From contig JAAROD010000029.1 in the NCBI GenBank assembly GCA_012274445.1, forward strand, positions 62,001 through 126,000: DNA of 64,000 bases, written 5' to 3'. Position 1 is the stretch's first letter. Every line of letters begins with the position of its first letter. The translations under genes and the position numbers were made by a program. This DNA is from Sclerotiophoma versabilis (taxonomy: Eukaryota; Ascomycota; Dothideomycetes; Pleosporales; Didymellaceae). The notes beneath the pieces were generated by a model that was given only the letters and a program-made list of their open reading frames with translations, was not told the DNA's origin and did not search any database. This document shows, piece by piece, positions 30,642 through 41,763 of this stretch.

Positions 30642-32672
30642 TTACTGGAAGAATGCCAAATTCAGTACGAGTTCATTGAGCCACCCTGTAGAGAGTCCAG
30701 TGTTGCCATCTTTTTCCTCTTCTATCATTTGAGCCGCCAAAGCAGTTGCTTTTTGGCTGTCCTCACAGATCGTGCAACCTTCGCAGCCGCAGTATTGCGG
30801 CCGAACCTCAATTTTGCTTTCTCTCTGACAATCCCAGCAGTTGCATTCCACAAAATGAGTGGGGTGAACTTCAATCTTACCCTCTTTCTCACATTCGTAG
30901 CACGAACATTCGACAAGGTGACACCCAACTCTGACATCTTCGAGGGTTTGGTGTCGTGGGTTCGTAGGATGCAATTTTTGTCGAATCCTTTTCCATACGC
31001 CTGTCTCTTTCTCATATGTGTCACCAGACGCTTCTGGGACTTCTTCGGTAACATCGCAAATGCAGTCTCTTTCGTAGTAAGGAGCAGTACTGGTATCGCA
31101 TATGCATCGGAACGCTTTGACATCCAGTGTCCAACCAAAGCCCCCAGTCCATCTTATTTTTTTGGCTTTCATTTCTATAATGAACTGGTTATTGACAAAG
31201 CGTGCATGATCGCGGACATATTTGGCAGGACTTTCGTACAGCTCCCGATACCAATTCTTCGAGAAAAGGTCTTTCATGTTCGTTGTACAATGAATCATGG
31301 GCCGTCCATGATGGATCCCGAAGATAACAGCCTGGTAGCCAGGTTCCCACAAACGTGAGCCCATACGCACACATGCAACCATATCCTCAGAACAAAACAG
31401 CTTACGTCTGATGTATTCGAGCTGTTTTAAAGCCACGCCCGCATTGAAAGGGTTGTCTTTATCATACATCCTTTGTGCGATTGTGACCTTATCACGAGTG
31501 CTTACGGTGATGCCGTTGGGGAAACAATCCTGTACCGGTTGAATTCCGCGCATGGCAATTAAGGTCAGCCGCTCTTCAAGCTCGATGCTGTAGTCCTCGT
31601 CGATAGCTAGGTACAACAACCGCGGCTCCCACATGTGAATCTCATAGTTGTCCCAGTTCTGCGTGTAGACGAGTCTACGCCGTTTATACTGGTGATCGTC
31701 ACTGCTATGCTGAAGCTCAAGAGCCAAGGGTCGGTTGAATTGGTCCACACATTCTAGGCGAGCAAGGAGGGCAGCATCTGTGCCACCAGGCCTACACATC
31801 AGAGTCATTCTCAAGCCATGGTTGGTAACGTCATGCGTGAATATCTCGTCAGTCGATGACGCTGCTGACTCTTGAAACTGCGCTGATTTTTCGAAGTAGG
31901 ACAGTGATGGTGCCAAAACTCCTCGGGAAATATGGGTTTCTTGGTCATGGCTCCAAGCGAGAATGGTATGATCGTTCTTCTTCCTCAGCAGTTCAAGCTG
32001 CAGTCGGTGAAACGCTCTTTTCCCTTCCCCGTAGAGCATTGGCATATTGACTTGGACAAGTCCTAAGAGACAGTAAGCAGCGTCTTCGATCCGGGTGGTC
32101 TGCCTGCGTGACGCCCAACTGAATTTGGTCGCTATGCTTGCATCCTGAATGGATTCACGATCCTGGATGTATACGCTGTCGATATTCGTTGATTCCCGTA
32201 TATGTATGACGTTTTGTGTTTTCGACCCTAGTGGATCCCATGACTGGGCGTAGAATTCAACGACAGCAGGTGCCAGTAACTCTTGCAGCGTCCACCCTCG
32301 AGTAAACCATCTGGAATCTTTGAAAGCTTGTTTTGTGTCCTCCACTCTTACATCTGAAAGGTAGACATAACAAATGGCAGCGCGCCAGTACCATTGATAC
32401 ATTGAGTTGATGGCTTCTGAGAGCTCTGCGCTGCTCCTCTTGTCAATGCAACAGGTGTCAACCCAAGCCCACTCAAAGCCGTCTCTTAAAGCTTGAATGC
32501 AGCATCCCACAATCTTCTGATACCCTTGCTTCTTTCGTATAGCTCTCTGTTTGCCCTGCATCTCTTCAAAAGCAACCTCCTCATCACCCCACGTGTGCGA
32601 GAGGATGACATAATCAGGGGGGTCGGCTTGGTAATAATGAAGTCGGAGTGTTTTTGTATTGAGTAGCCACAT
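30642..32672 (-). CDS. HET-domain protein with Cys-rich C-terminal tail
   Basis: HET domains mediate vegetative (heterokaryon) incompatibility and related self/non-self cell death in fungi. This 676-residue, single-exon protein has the classic start MWLLNTKTLRL and all three HET blocks: YVILSHTWGDEEVAFEEM (about 21-38), WAWVDTCCIDKRSSAELSEA, and RWFTRGWTLQELLAP, followed by the usual KFSWASRR...EDAAYCLLG. The central region is conserved only loosely. Residues about 520-640 are unusual: CIC...CIC, then two similar units, VECSCYECEKEGKIEVHP and VECNCWDCQRESKIEVRP, then CGCEGCTIC. Sixteen or so Cys in paired CxC or CxxC arrangement suggest metal binding; this is inference. The true C-terminus may differ if a 3' intron exists. 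Confidence 0.9.
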   Translation of the reverse strand: MWLLNTKTLRLHYYQADPPDYVILSHTWGDEEVAFEEMQGKQRAIRKKQGYQKIVGCCIQALRDGFEWAWVDTCCIDKRSSAELSEAINSMYQWYWRAAICYVYLSDVRVEDTKQAFKDSRWFTRGWTLQELLAPAVVEFYAQSWDPLGSKTQNVIHIRESTNIDSVYIQDRESIQDASIATKFSWASRRQTTRIEDAAYCLLGLVQVNMPMLYGEGKRAFHRLQLELLRKKNDHTILAWSHDQETHISRGVLAPSLSYFEKSAQFQESAASSTDEIFTHDVTNHGLRMTLMCRPGGTDAALLARLECVDQFNRPLALELQHSSDDHQYKRRRLVYTQNWDNYEIHMWEPRLLYLAIDEDYSIELEERLTLIAMRGIQPVQDCFPNGITVSTRDKVTIAQRMYDKDNPFNAGVALKQLEYIRRKLFCSEDMVACVRMGSRLWEPGYQAVIFGIHHGRPMIHCTTNMKDLFSKNWYRELYESPAKYVRDHARFVNNQFIIEMKAKKIRWTGGFGWTLDVKAFRCICDTSTAPYYERDCICDVTEEVPEASGDTYEKETGVWKRIRQKLHPTNPRHQTLEDVRVGCHLVECSCYECEKEGKIEVHPTHFVECNCWDCQRESKIEVRPQYCGCEGCTICEDSQKATALAAQMIEEEKDGNTGLSTGWLNELVLNLAFFQ

Positions 32673-32986
32673 TACGCGATAACCTAGGTAAATAACAGAG
32701 ACTAGTAACTGTCAAGCCCAAACAGTGCAACATATTTGGGCTTTTTGGAGTTCAGCCTGATCAATCTGCAGCCTCCTTTACTAAGCGCTGTGGCGCTGGT
32801 TTGGTTGCCGTGTTTGGGGGCCAAAACGGCAGAAGCCGGATCCTGATCTTGGCCCAGCAACCTGACAAACATGTCAACACGTCTCGGCCACACGCGGTAG
32901 GACGCATCCTTATACCATGAGCAGCGCAATATCGATAATAAATCTAAAAGAAGGGATATTAAATGGCTGTGAAGTCGAACATCATC
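32673..32986. other. Intergenic between two minus-strand genes
   Basis: This gap of about 314 bp holds the photolyase 3' region and the HET gene promoter. No gene is seen. AATATC and AATAAATC-like AT stretches near 32930-32960 could be part of the photolyase polyadenylation signal. Confidence 0.5.
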
Positions 32987-34738
32987 TCAGGGTTCAACAC
33001 CGGACATATCGTTCTTGAACCTCTCCATGCACCGCTGCTTTGTCTTCTTCCAGTCCACGTGCGGCTTCGGATATCCCAGCTTCTCGAACTCTTTCTTATC
33101 GAGTCTATCATAGGGCGCGAAAATAGCCTTGCCCTGCACATCCTTTAGTTCAGGCACCCACTTTCGAATGTAGTCACCGTCTGGGTCATTCTTCTCAGCC
33201 TGAGTGACAGGATTGAAGACAGTATAGCTCGGCTCCCAGCCTTGCGTATTATTGCTCAGATCCCAATCAATCAACGTCTCAGCGAAGTAGCGCTCGCCGC
33301 GGCGATAGTCGATGAGCAAGTTACAGTATAAATATGAGGACACGTTCATGCGCAGACGATTGTGCATATACGCCTCATAGTTCAGTTGGCGCATCCCCGC
33401 ATCAATGAAAGGCTCGCCGGTCTGACCCTTGTACCACTTCTCCCATCCCTCTTCATCGTCCTCCCATTGTACGTAGTCGAACTTAAGATTCTGCGGCAAG
33501 TTCATCGAGGTGTGCGGCGTCGTCATCGTCGTCTGCCGGTACAGTTCGCGGAACACAATTTCTCGCACCCAGCTGTAGACTCCAGGCTTCGAGCGGCTTT
33601 CGGTGAAATCGCTACTGCCGCCGTTGTAGTCGCTGACTTTGCGCAGGGCTTCGCGCACGCTGAACATGCCAGCGGAGAAGTATGCGCTCATGCGTGACGT
33701 CGAGTTCGCGGCAGGATTCGACCGTGTGGCTTTGTAGTTCTTAATCTGCTTCAGGAAGGCATCCATTCGCTTTGCACCAGCTTTGTGACCGGCAGGCCAG
33801 AGTTTGCGGACGCGCTTCTTATCGTCTTCACTCTCGAATTGCTTGTCCTTGCCGGATTCAGGAGCTTTCGTGTCAAACAAGTCCTTAAGTTCCTTCGCAA
33901 TGGCTGCACCTTGCCCTTTTGGATCAGGTCTTAGATCTAGAAGCTCTGGCTCTTCCTTGACTATTTCTAGCCATCTGCCAAAGTACGGCGTAAATACCTT
34001 CATAGGCTTGCCGTTGCCATTCAACATGGTCCCTGGTTCGACCACCGTCTGATCGTGGTATATCGAGATGTGCACGTCGTTGCCACCCTGCTTCACTAAC
34101 TTGATATCACGTCGCATTTCGTCAATCTCGTATTCGTAGTTACTGAATACGTGTGAAACTTTGTGTTCCTTCAACCAATCGCCCACCGTTGGCACGATCT
34201 TCTTACGATCATCGCATTCCAGGAAGACCAGTGGAATGTTGAGCTTCTTGAGCTCCTTCTGCATAATGGCGAGACCTTCGCACATGAAGTCCATTCGCGC
34301 TGGACTTGTGCCGTGCCACGACTCATCTGCAGGGCAATGCAAATACAAGCAGATGAGCGGTTTCTTCGAGCTCTGCGCAAGCTCGGAAGCATGGTGCAGA
34401 GCAGTGTTGTCTTGGATTCGTAAGTCCTTCGCGTGGAACCAGTGGACCACTTTTGTGACATTGTTCTTCTCTTCTTGCGCGCCCAAAGCCTCTTTCAATT
34501 GATCATAAGGCAAATTCTCGTCCACCTCCTTTGCACGCTTAGTCGTAGTATGACCAAGCTCGTCACGGTCGTACGCTGTTCGTTTCGACATTTCGGCTGG
34601 TGCCTTTCGCGCGTTGAATTTTAGTCGTGTCGCGTGCTTTGGTGTTTGGGCTTCTGCAGCTATAAAACGAATTGGGAACCTTTGGAACCTTGATTTGCGT
34701 GCAATTGATACAAGAGAAGAACTTCTGGCACCAAGCAT
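32987..34738 (-). CDS. phr1: CPD photolyase, class I
   Basis: This light-driven flavoenzyme splits cyclobutane pyrimidine dimers in UV-damaged DNA. The single exon gives 583 residues from the ATG at 34738. The N-terminal photolyase domain starts VVHWFHAKDLRIQDNTAL, and the antenna-binding Rossmann region includes LICLYLHCP and FVFSNYEYEIDE-like sequence. The FAD-binding domain has REIVFRELYRQ, WYKGQTGEPFIDAGMRQL and MHNRLRMNVSSYL, with the DWDLSNNTQGWEP element that contacts FAD and the lesion. The first ~32 residues from this ATG are basic and Ser-rich (MLGARSSSLVSIARKSRFQR), a likely mitochondrial presequence; an in-frame ATG at 34591 (MSKRTAYDRDE) would give a nuclear form. Dual targeting by alternative start is known for yeast Phr1 and is inferred here. 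Confidence 0.95.
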   Translation of the reverse strand: MLGARSSSLVSIARKSRFQRFPIRFIAAEAQTPKHATRLKFNARKAPAEMSKRTAYDRDELGHTTTKRAKEVDENLPYDQLKEALGAQEEKNNVTKVVHWFHAKDLRIQDNTALHHASELAQSSKKPLICLYLHCPADESWHGTSPARMDFMCEGLAIMQKELKKLNIPLVFLECDDRKKIVPTVGDWLKEHKVSHVFSNYEYEIDEMRRDIKLVKQGGNDVHISIYHDQTVVEPGTMLNGNGKPMKVFTPYFGRWLEIVKEEPELLDLRPDPKGQGAAIAKELKDLFDTKAPESGKDKQFESEDDKKRVRKLWPAGHKAGAKRMDAFLKQIKNYKATRSNPAANSTSRMSAYFSAGMFSVREALRKVSDYNGGSSDFTESRSKPGVYSWVREIVFRELYRQTTMTTPHTSMNLPQNLKFDYVQWEDDEEGWEKWYKGQTGEPFIDAGMRQLNYEAYMHNRLRMNVSSYLYCNLLIDYRRGERYFAETLIDWDLSNNTQGWEPSYTVFNPVTQAEKNDPDGDYIRKWVPELKDVQGKAIFAPYDRLDKKEFEKLGYPKPHVDWKKTKQRCMERFKNDMSGVEP

Positions 34739-35858
34739 AGGTGCGCAGAGAGATGTGAGAGGTATCAACACTGATACCTTGTCCACACAACAGCTGAAGA
34801 AAGTTGAGTGGTGACGTCGTTGGTCGATACGCTAAAACCGATTCAGGTACAGACCTTGATGGCGAGTCTGCATCGAACAACGCGGTCCGAATCGTAACCA
34901 ACTTTCACGATCTGTGGGGTACCTGGTTCCTGCAGCAGTTCGCGGATGCATGGCGATCATTTTGATAGCTGTCAGCGTTAGGAGGTTTGAGGTAGTGTAG
35001 AAGATGCCAGGGTGTGGTCTCGCGATCAGGGTTCGGCATCACACGGCTATACAAGATCGGATTAGCGTCATACTCCGAGACCAGGCTCACGCGCTTTCCG
35101 CATGCTTTGCTTGGTTAATTTCAGGCGATGTTGTTCCTCACAAACAGTTGGTGTTGTGTCGCGCAGAAGATGGGCAGTGGCACGGTCGCACGTGGTATCA
35201 CCATCGCCGTCTTGGAGCTTCCTTCAACTTCCAACCATCAATTTCCGCGGCACAATATCCGAATCGAAGCTCATGTCAAAGTCTTGTTCTCTTCTTCATC
35301 CGTCTCATAGCCAATAGAACCATTCGGCGAAGCACACCTTGCACAAGTTCGCTCGTACTGCAGGTGCCAAGAACGCCGCGCTTCTCCACCGTGCTCCATA
35401 GCGAATCACAACTCCGCTATGGTTCACGTTTTGCCAAGAATATGTACAGCCCGCCTCAAGTCGACATGAGCAACGTGCATTTCAACCTTGATGAGGCAGC
35501 TCGTCCGCCTTCGATATGATGGTAGTGGCTCGTGGCTGAACCCATGTTAGCGGAAACGGGTCTGGTCCTGGCAGCTGGGAGGCTGATCTCGAGCAGTCAG
35601 AGAGCTTGAACATCGCACGAGGGCGGCTAAGGACAGTTGACCGACCCGTCTGCAGCATAGGCTACCAGCTTGTGGGGACTAGTTGTGAATCCTGACAGAT
35701 TAATAGCTCCCCGCTGACTGTTTCCGAAAATTGCGAGGAGCTCTGGATGTAGGTCCAAAGCTCTGGGAGCTATAAAGCCTGGCCCTGCAGCTTTCCATGG
35801 ATCGTCATCGCACCTCTCGAGAGTCCTGTGTACTACCTCACTCTCTGTAGCGTTCGCC
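34739..35858. other. Divergent intergenic region, no gene
   Basis: About 1.1 kb lies between the photolyase and alkaline phosphatase starts. One plus-strand frame (35004-35519) stays open for 171 codons but lacks an ATG start at its head and any recognisable motif, so I treat it as chance. The alkaline phosphatase TATA box lies near its end. Confidence 0.55.
35771..35777 (+). promoter_or_regulatory. TATA box of the alkaline phosphatase gene
   Basis: TATAAAG lies 82 bp upstream of the start codon of the alkaline phosphatase gene, with no ATG in between. Confidence 0.55.
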
Positions 35859-37999
35859 ATGAAGTCCACCACATCAATTGGTGCCGCAGCTGCCCTGCTC
35901 GTAGGCACTGTGTCTGCGCAGAGCTTCCGCCGTCTCGGAGCTTGTCCAACGCTTGGTACTACCACAATTCCTTGGGCCTTTGATGGATACTAACCACATC
36001 GTAGGCTGCGTTTTCCCTCCAGACCAGTGAGCATTATAATTGATACAATTTGGAACGAGCCCACGCTAAGCAATTGAGTACAGGGCCGACTTCCTCGCTG
36101 GTCAGTACTTCGACATCCGTCTCGAAGTTCATCAGCCTACGAACGGATCCGAAGCCATTGGACTGCCTCTCGATGAGAAGTTCACATTCACCATCACCAA
36201 GGAAGGCAAGACTGCGCCGGTCACTGAATACTTCAAACTTCAGGAGCCTAAACTTGAGAAGTGGAACTTTACTTGGTACGAGGGTGAGTACTTCCAGAAA
36301 GATTCAAAATTCATTTTTGAATAGCCATTAACATATTACAGACCTCTTTGCTCGCGACGCAAAGAACGCTAGCTTCGTCAATGTTGCAGCTAAGGCCTAC
36401 CGCCGTGTTGCTCTCTATGAGCCCGGCGAGTACACCGCCACCCTCAACTACAACAACGGCAGCAAGACCGAGGCAACTTGGCTCGTTCGTGACCTTGCTG
36501 AGGAGCGCAAGACCAAGAACATTGTTCTCTTCATTGGAGATGGTATGACCACCAACATGATCACGGCCGCACGCCTGATCGGTCACAAGAGCATCAACGG
36601 AAAGTACCAGACTACCATGGCCATGGACAAATTCCCCGTGCTTGGCCATCAAATGACCCACTCCATTGACAGCTTCATCACTGATTCTGCCAACTCTGCT
36701 GCTGCTCTCAACACTGGCCACAAGAGCACAGTCAACTGTCTGAACGTCTATGCCGACTCTAGCAAGAACGCCTTCGACGACCCCAAAGTTGAGACCATTG
36801 CTGAGATGTTCCACCGTCTCACTGGCGGACACATTGGTATTGTTTCTACTGCTTATATTGCAGATGCCACTCCTGCTGCACTTGTCTCCCACACTCGCAA
36901 CCGTGGCGAGTACGGCGCCATCGTCGATACCTACCTGAACGGTGTCCAGAACTACACCTGGACCAACGTCCCCATCGATGTCATTTTTGGTGGTGGTGCC
37001 GAGCAGTTCTATCCTCCCTCGCTTGGCGGTGTCACTTATCAGGGCAAGGACTATTACCAGGAGTTCGCTAAGAAGGACTACCAGATCATCCAGAACCGCA
37101 CTGCTCTGCTGTCTGCCAACAACAAAGACAAGGCCCTCGGTATTTTCACCACGTCAAACATGGCTAAGTGGCTCGACCGTAACGTCTACCGCCAGAACCT
37201 GAACCAGTCACTCTCTCCGGCTGGTGACAAGAAGCCCGCTTTGGACCAGCCCGGTCTCAAGGAAATGACTCTGAAGGCCATTGACATTCTCGAGGCTCGC
37301 TCTGGCGACAAGGGTTGGTTCCTTATGTCTGAGGCAGCCTCGATCGATAAGATGATGCACGTTCTCGATTACGACCGTGCTCTCGGTGAGCTTCTTGAGC
37401 TCGATGACACGATCAAGGCCACCATCGCCAAGCTCAACGCCACCGACTGCCTCAAGGAAACCCTTGTCCTCGTCACCGCTGACCACGGCCACGGCTTCGA
37501 CGTTATGGGCTCCGTCGATACTCACTACCTCGCCGCCCAGAACGCCGACCGCAAGCGTCGTGAAGCCGTCGGTGTCTATGAGCGCTCCGGTCTCTCTCAA
37601 TACGCCAACACCGGCAACCTTACCTACACCGACAGCAACTTCCCTTCTACTTGGGACCCTCGCTACACCCTCTTCCAGGGTCTCATGGCCGACCCCGACC
37701 GCCGTGAGAACTGGTCCGTTCGCAAGTCTGGCCCCCGTGTCCCTGCCTCTGAGCAGGTCAAGGGCGACGACGACTTCTATGTCAACCCCAAGGAACCCGT
37801 TGGCATCACGCTCAACGGCACTCTTCCTATTGAGAATGACCAGGGTGTGCACTCGCTCACCGATGTCCCTGTTTTCGCTATGGGTCCTTGCCAGGAGCTC
37901 TTCGGTGGTGTGTACAACAGCATTGACATCTTCTACAACATGGCCGAGTGCTTTGGTCTGGCGAAGGGTAGCCCGTCCGCAAACAGCACAAAGTACTAG
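35859..37999 (+). CDS. Secreted alkaline phosphatase (PhoA family)
   Basis: This is a PF00245-type metal-dependent phosphomonoesterase, secreted or vacuolar, that releases phosphate from organic esters. Four exons join in frame to 658 residues: 35859-35955, 36005-36026 (only 22 nt), 36084-36283 and 36342-37999. The signal peptide is residues 1-20 (STTSIGAAAALLVGTVSAQS). The catalytic domain begins KNIVLFIGDGM (metal-binding Asp), followed by the phosphoserine motif DSANSAAALNTGHK, and later MSEAASIDKMMH, which matches the family's metal-ligand E...D..H region, and VTADHGHGFDV (metal-binding Asp-His). An extra N-terminal domain of about 130 residues (GQYFDIRLEVHQP) is typical of this fungal subgroup. 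Several Asn-x-Ser/Thr sequons are present. A TATA box lies at 35771. Confidence 0.93.
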
Positions 38000-39306
38000 A
38001 TATAGTGCGGGACACGATTGACGAGTGATGATGTTGTAGAGTAGAGCTGCGTGGTAAAAGCGTAGATGTAATGAGTATTGCATAATCAATCACAAGATAA
38101 ACACCACAATATCTCGCTGGATTCTTTTAAGCCTCCATAACACTGACTTTGGGTCCATGCTAGTAATTCACTACACCAGCACTCTCACGAACACCAAACA
38201 CTCAGGCACCCCAACTTCCCTCGCACTTGGAAGAGTTGAGCTGATTGCGCCAGTTCCAAACGACAAGATCTTTATCTCTTGCATCCGACGTAACAGACCG
38301 GCCCTGCTGGCGCGTGCAACCGTAACCCGTATCATTGATCGGAACCTCCTAGCCAACAGCACATTACGAAGCTATAAAATACTTCTGAGAACGAAAATTC
38401 GTTGCCCAAACCCATCACTCTGTGCTTTGTCGCTAAGTAAAAGGATTTTGGATCCTTCGGTCTGGACATGTGCAGAGACCTATTTGCCAAATACATATCA
38501 CCACTCTTGACAGTGGCAGGAATATTGTATGTTCCTGAAAGTAATCCAAGATCCCCAAAACGATTCATCAACCGCAAAAGATTAGGTGCGCCAACATTGC
38601 TAGCAGCTAAAGCGCGTACCATATTGGCGCGGTCTCGGAGCTGGGAGCCAAGAGCTGCATCACTACCACGCTGTCTGCATACCCAACTAGAGAAGAAAAG
38701 GATCGACCTGGATTATATTCTGCAAGTCTAGCTCCGTTGATTGATGTTCTTTTGAAGCGTAGTTTATTTGTGTGGCCACTTGAGTGATTTTTTGACGTGT
38801 TTGCAGTATGATACAAACTAGAAAACAAAAGCTTAAGCATTGCGATAACTTCTTGTAGAGGACCAGGATTGCACACAACTCCATTAGAAAAGAATAGCTA
38901 TTATACATGAGATTGGGCAATCCGTTCATCCTCATGATTATATTTAAGGACGGCAGAAGATAAGGATGGGCATTGCGACACACAGACGACTGTACTTCAC
39001 TCTGATCAGCACCACGAAAGACTCACGAGCAACAAGTGTCCAAGGTTTAGCCTCATAGGTGTTAAGTGTTCTCATTAAAAGTGTACAGGTGTATCGCGTT
39101 CACTTCATTATCATCGTCATGACCCCTCACATGGACATAGCCTTCTCCGCGCCAAACGTCAAGGTATCTGATCGGCCTTCAACGCCCTTCATGCTCAGCG
39201 GCTCTACCCATGACCAGCCCAGCAGCCAACCAGGCGCATACGGTGGCTTCCAAGGGTATTGATAGTGTTTATCCAGCCCGACCTAGTGGCTGTATGGATA
39301 GATATT
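38000..39306. other. Convergent intergenic region, no gene
   Basis: About 1.3 kb separates the alkaline phosphatase and the EI24-like gene. A 47-codon plus-strand frame from ATG 39119 to 39262 (MTPHMDIAFSAP) ends just before the EI24-like stop; it shows no motif and I do not call it. Sequence near 38720-38960 is AT-rich. Confidence 0.5.
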
Positions 39307-40285
39307 CTACAACTCGTTCCTTGCCTCGGCTGCTTGGTTGCGCAGACCAGGCGACGTTGTCTTCTGGCCGGTGGCATCGCGCGACTCCATATCTGCAGCC
39401 CAGAGCGCTGCGCCGACGGTGTTCGTAAACGAGAAGAGAATACCGGCGATAGGGACCATTTCGAGGAGAACTGCTGGGACACCAAAGCTTCTAGAGTTAG
39501 CTGAAGAATTGAGAAGGGTTTGTTAGTCGCATACCTGGCATAAGCAGCCTTACGGCGCTCCACGAACTGGTCCTTTTCCTTCTTGTTCATCTGTTTGAGC
39601 TGGAAGTAGCGTGCATGCGCAGCAGGACCAAACTTGCGTCCCTGCAGAATAACAAACATGACAGTGCCCACAATGGGGATGAAGTTGAGCGGCAGGTACA
39701 TGAAGTAGCGGATGATCGCGCTGGGAGCGAATTTCGCGAAGGGCTTGGTCGCGAGCTTGCCCAATTTCGCGATAGGGTCGCTGCCAGACTTGACGGCACG
39801 CTCCTTTGCGACCAGAGTGGTCATGTTGCGCGACATGAGGGTGCCATCGAAGGTGTCGATGAGTGCATCGTCAATGAGGAAGTTCTTGCTCAGCACGTTG
39901 AAGATGGTAGAACTCTCGCTAAGCACGAGCAAAACAGTCGTTATGAAGGCGAGGGGGCCATTAAAGACGGTAAGGACAGCGGCTTGAGGCACGTATGTCA
40001 CAACGAACATGAACACCGTGACGCCCAAACCGAGGGAGACCGTGGGGATCAGCTTCGCGGCGAGAGGACGCCATAACGCGCGGTGCGTGAAGAAGTACGC
40101 GATACCCTGTACGTGTCAATCCTGGTAATTTTGATGCACATCGAATGGCATACCTTGAACGGATACAGATAGGCGCCGGACCGCACGGCATCGTTTGCAA
40201 GAGCACTGGCCTGGTTGAAGTCCTCCTGCGCGACTTTCTTGACCTTATCTTGCACCTGACTTGCTGTTGATTTCCGTTCCGACAT
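39307..40285 (-). CDS. EI24 / LDS-family membrane protein (outer spore wall RRT8-like)
   Basis: This 295-residue multi-pass membrane protein resembles the fungal EI24-like group, which includes yeast Lds1/Lds2/Rrt8, proteins tied to lipid droplets and spore-wall assembly. Three exons join in frame: 40285-40154, 40106-39535 and 39490-39307, with introns of 47 and 44 nt. The joins read YPFK-GIAYFFTHRALWRPL and KAAYAR-SFGVPAVLLEMVPIAG, both conserved in the group. Hydrophobic segments are LGVTVFMFVVTYVPQAAVL, GPLAFITTVLLVLSES, IIRYFMYLPLNFIPIVGTV and PAVLLEMVPIAGILFSFTN. The N-terminus is polar. The role in this organism is inferred from the family only. Confidence 0.8.
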
Positions 40286-41549
40286 GGCGAATTCACAATA
40301 GGGTTTTAGGTTGTGGACTGTCGTGGATAGAGGGAGATACACGGTCTGCTGTTCAGAGTTCTCGTGTACGCGATAGCTCCGACTGACGATGTGTGACGTC
40401 AATTGAAGCTATGACCACTTTTTGCAACCGAAAACCCCATGTGAATAAAATCATGGTTCGCGGATCTGATCTCTACGTGCACGCACATCAATTGCGCAGT
40501 AAAGTGGAAATGGTACGAATATTCATTGACACGGGAGGAATTGCCACTGCAATGGTACAACGTGCTAGGTTGGTGACAGAGAGTGATGGCATTACAAGCT
40601 TCAGGCCATACGTAGAATTCTCATGCAAAGGCTCTGGAGGAGATAGAGTCAGATTGTGCTCAAAGTCACACAGTGCTCAAAGCTCGAGGCTGGCAAAGTC
40701 TCGACGACGAGCACCAAGTTGATAGATATCTTATGACTTGACCTGTCTCCCCGCGCAATTTGCATCTCCAAGCACCAACGCTTCCGCAACGGCGGTCAAG
40801 ATAATTCCTGCTTTCTTGCGGATAAAGTCTTCTAATGTCTGATTGGATCACCTTGTTTCCGTAGCTCCTCATTTCGTTTTGGCTATTCTTAGCGTGTAGC
40901 AAGCAAGGCGAGCGTTCGCAAGCGCGTTCAAGGCGGGGTGCGTGTCATGATGACGGCACAGTATGCCCCTCCAAAAACCCAAAGGTGGCCGAGCTTCGCT
41001 TCCTGACATGTGGCTATCCCGCAATTCTCCAACCGTCCCGTAGCATCTGGGAACGGCGTGTAGCTCTACGATGCCCTTTCCGAGGTCTGCAGACTGCTAG
41101 TGCCCGATCCGAACCTCAAGATCTTCAAATGACGCCACAGATACCAGGCAAACCGGTCTTGCGCCACAAGTACCTCCACAGACGCGTGTGTGGCTACCCG
41201 ATCAGCTGGGGATCGTTGCGTGATACAAGCCGAGTGTGGCATAACGCAACGGCAAACAGGAATTGAAGTCGGAGGTAAGCTTTTCGTTCTCCACAGACCA
41301 GGACAGAATGACGCAGCGCCGTCCACGTGCTAGTCTCCGTTGTGGGCCGCTTTAGGAAAGCTAAGCCCTGTATGTGTAGACTAGAGCTCGAAAGGGTCCT
41401 GTTGCTGTGGGCTGTGGCCGGTGTTTGTGGCGCGTCCAAGCGACAAGACTTTGCCAGGGCATTGTGAGAGACGTTTGATCGAGAGCAGGACCGACGTAGC
41501 CCCGTGCGAATGCTTGAGCTCGAGGCTGAAGGTCTGGAAGCACGGCAAA

Positions 41550-41557
41550 TGACGTGA
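41550..41557 (+). promoter_or_regulatory. CRE-like site TGACGTGA
   Basis: The site matches the CREB/ATF core TGACGT and lies about 370 bp upstream of the dehydrin-like start codon. Fungal dehydrin-like dpr genes are reported to depend on the stress kinase SakA and the ATF-type factor AtfA, so a role here is plausible but unproven. Confidence 0.45.
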
Positions 41558-41723
41558 CGGGAGCGGTAGTTGGCAGTTGTTGGCATCATCTCAGATCGCG
41601 TTGTTTGCAGCGCCACCCGTTATGGCCAAAAAGGAATGCTGAAACAGGGATTCGGAAGTCTCAGTCGTCCCCGCTGTTTGTCGCACATCTGCTGATGCTG
41701 GGAACTGGAGGGCCAGCTAGGCA

Positions 41724-41730
41724 TGACGTA
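41724..41730 (+). promoter_or_regulatory. CRE-like site TGACGTA
   Basis: This is a second TGACGT core, 34 bp upstream of the TATA box at 41764 in the same promoter. Two cores within 180 bp are more than expected in a random stretch of this size, but this is only suggestive. Confidence 0.45.
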
Positions 41731-41763
41731 GCAAGATGATGTGCTCCTGCCTTCGAATGGTGA

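Noticed and set aside
35004..35519. 171-codon plus-strand frame before the alkaline phosphatase
   Set aside because: No ATG at its head, no domain, no splice partner; likely chance.
39119..39262. 47-codon small ORF beside the EI24-like gene
   Set aside because: It has an ATG but no signal peptide, motif or conserved context, and could easily be chance.
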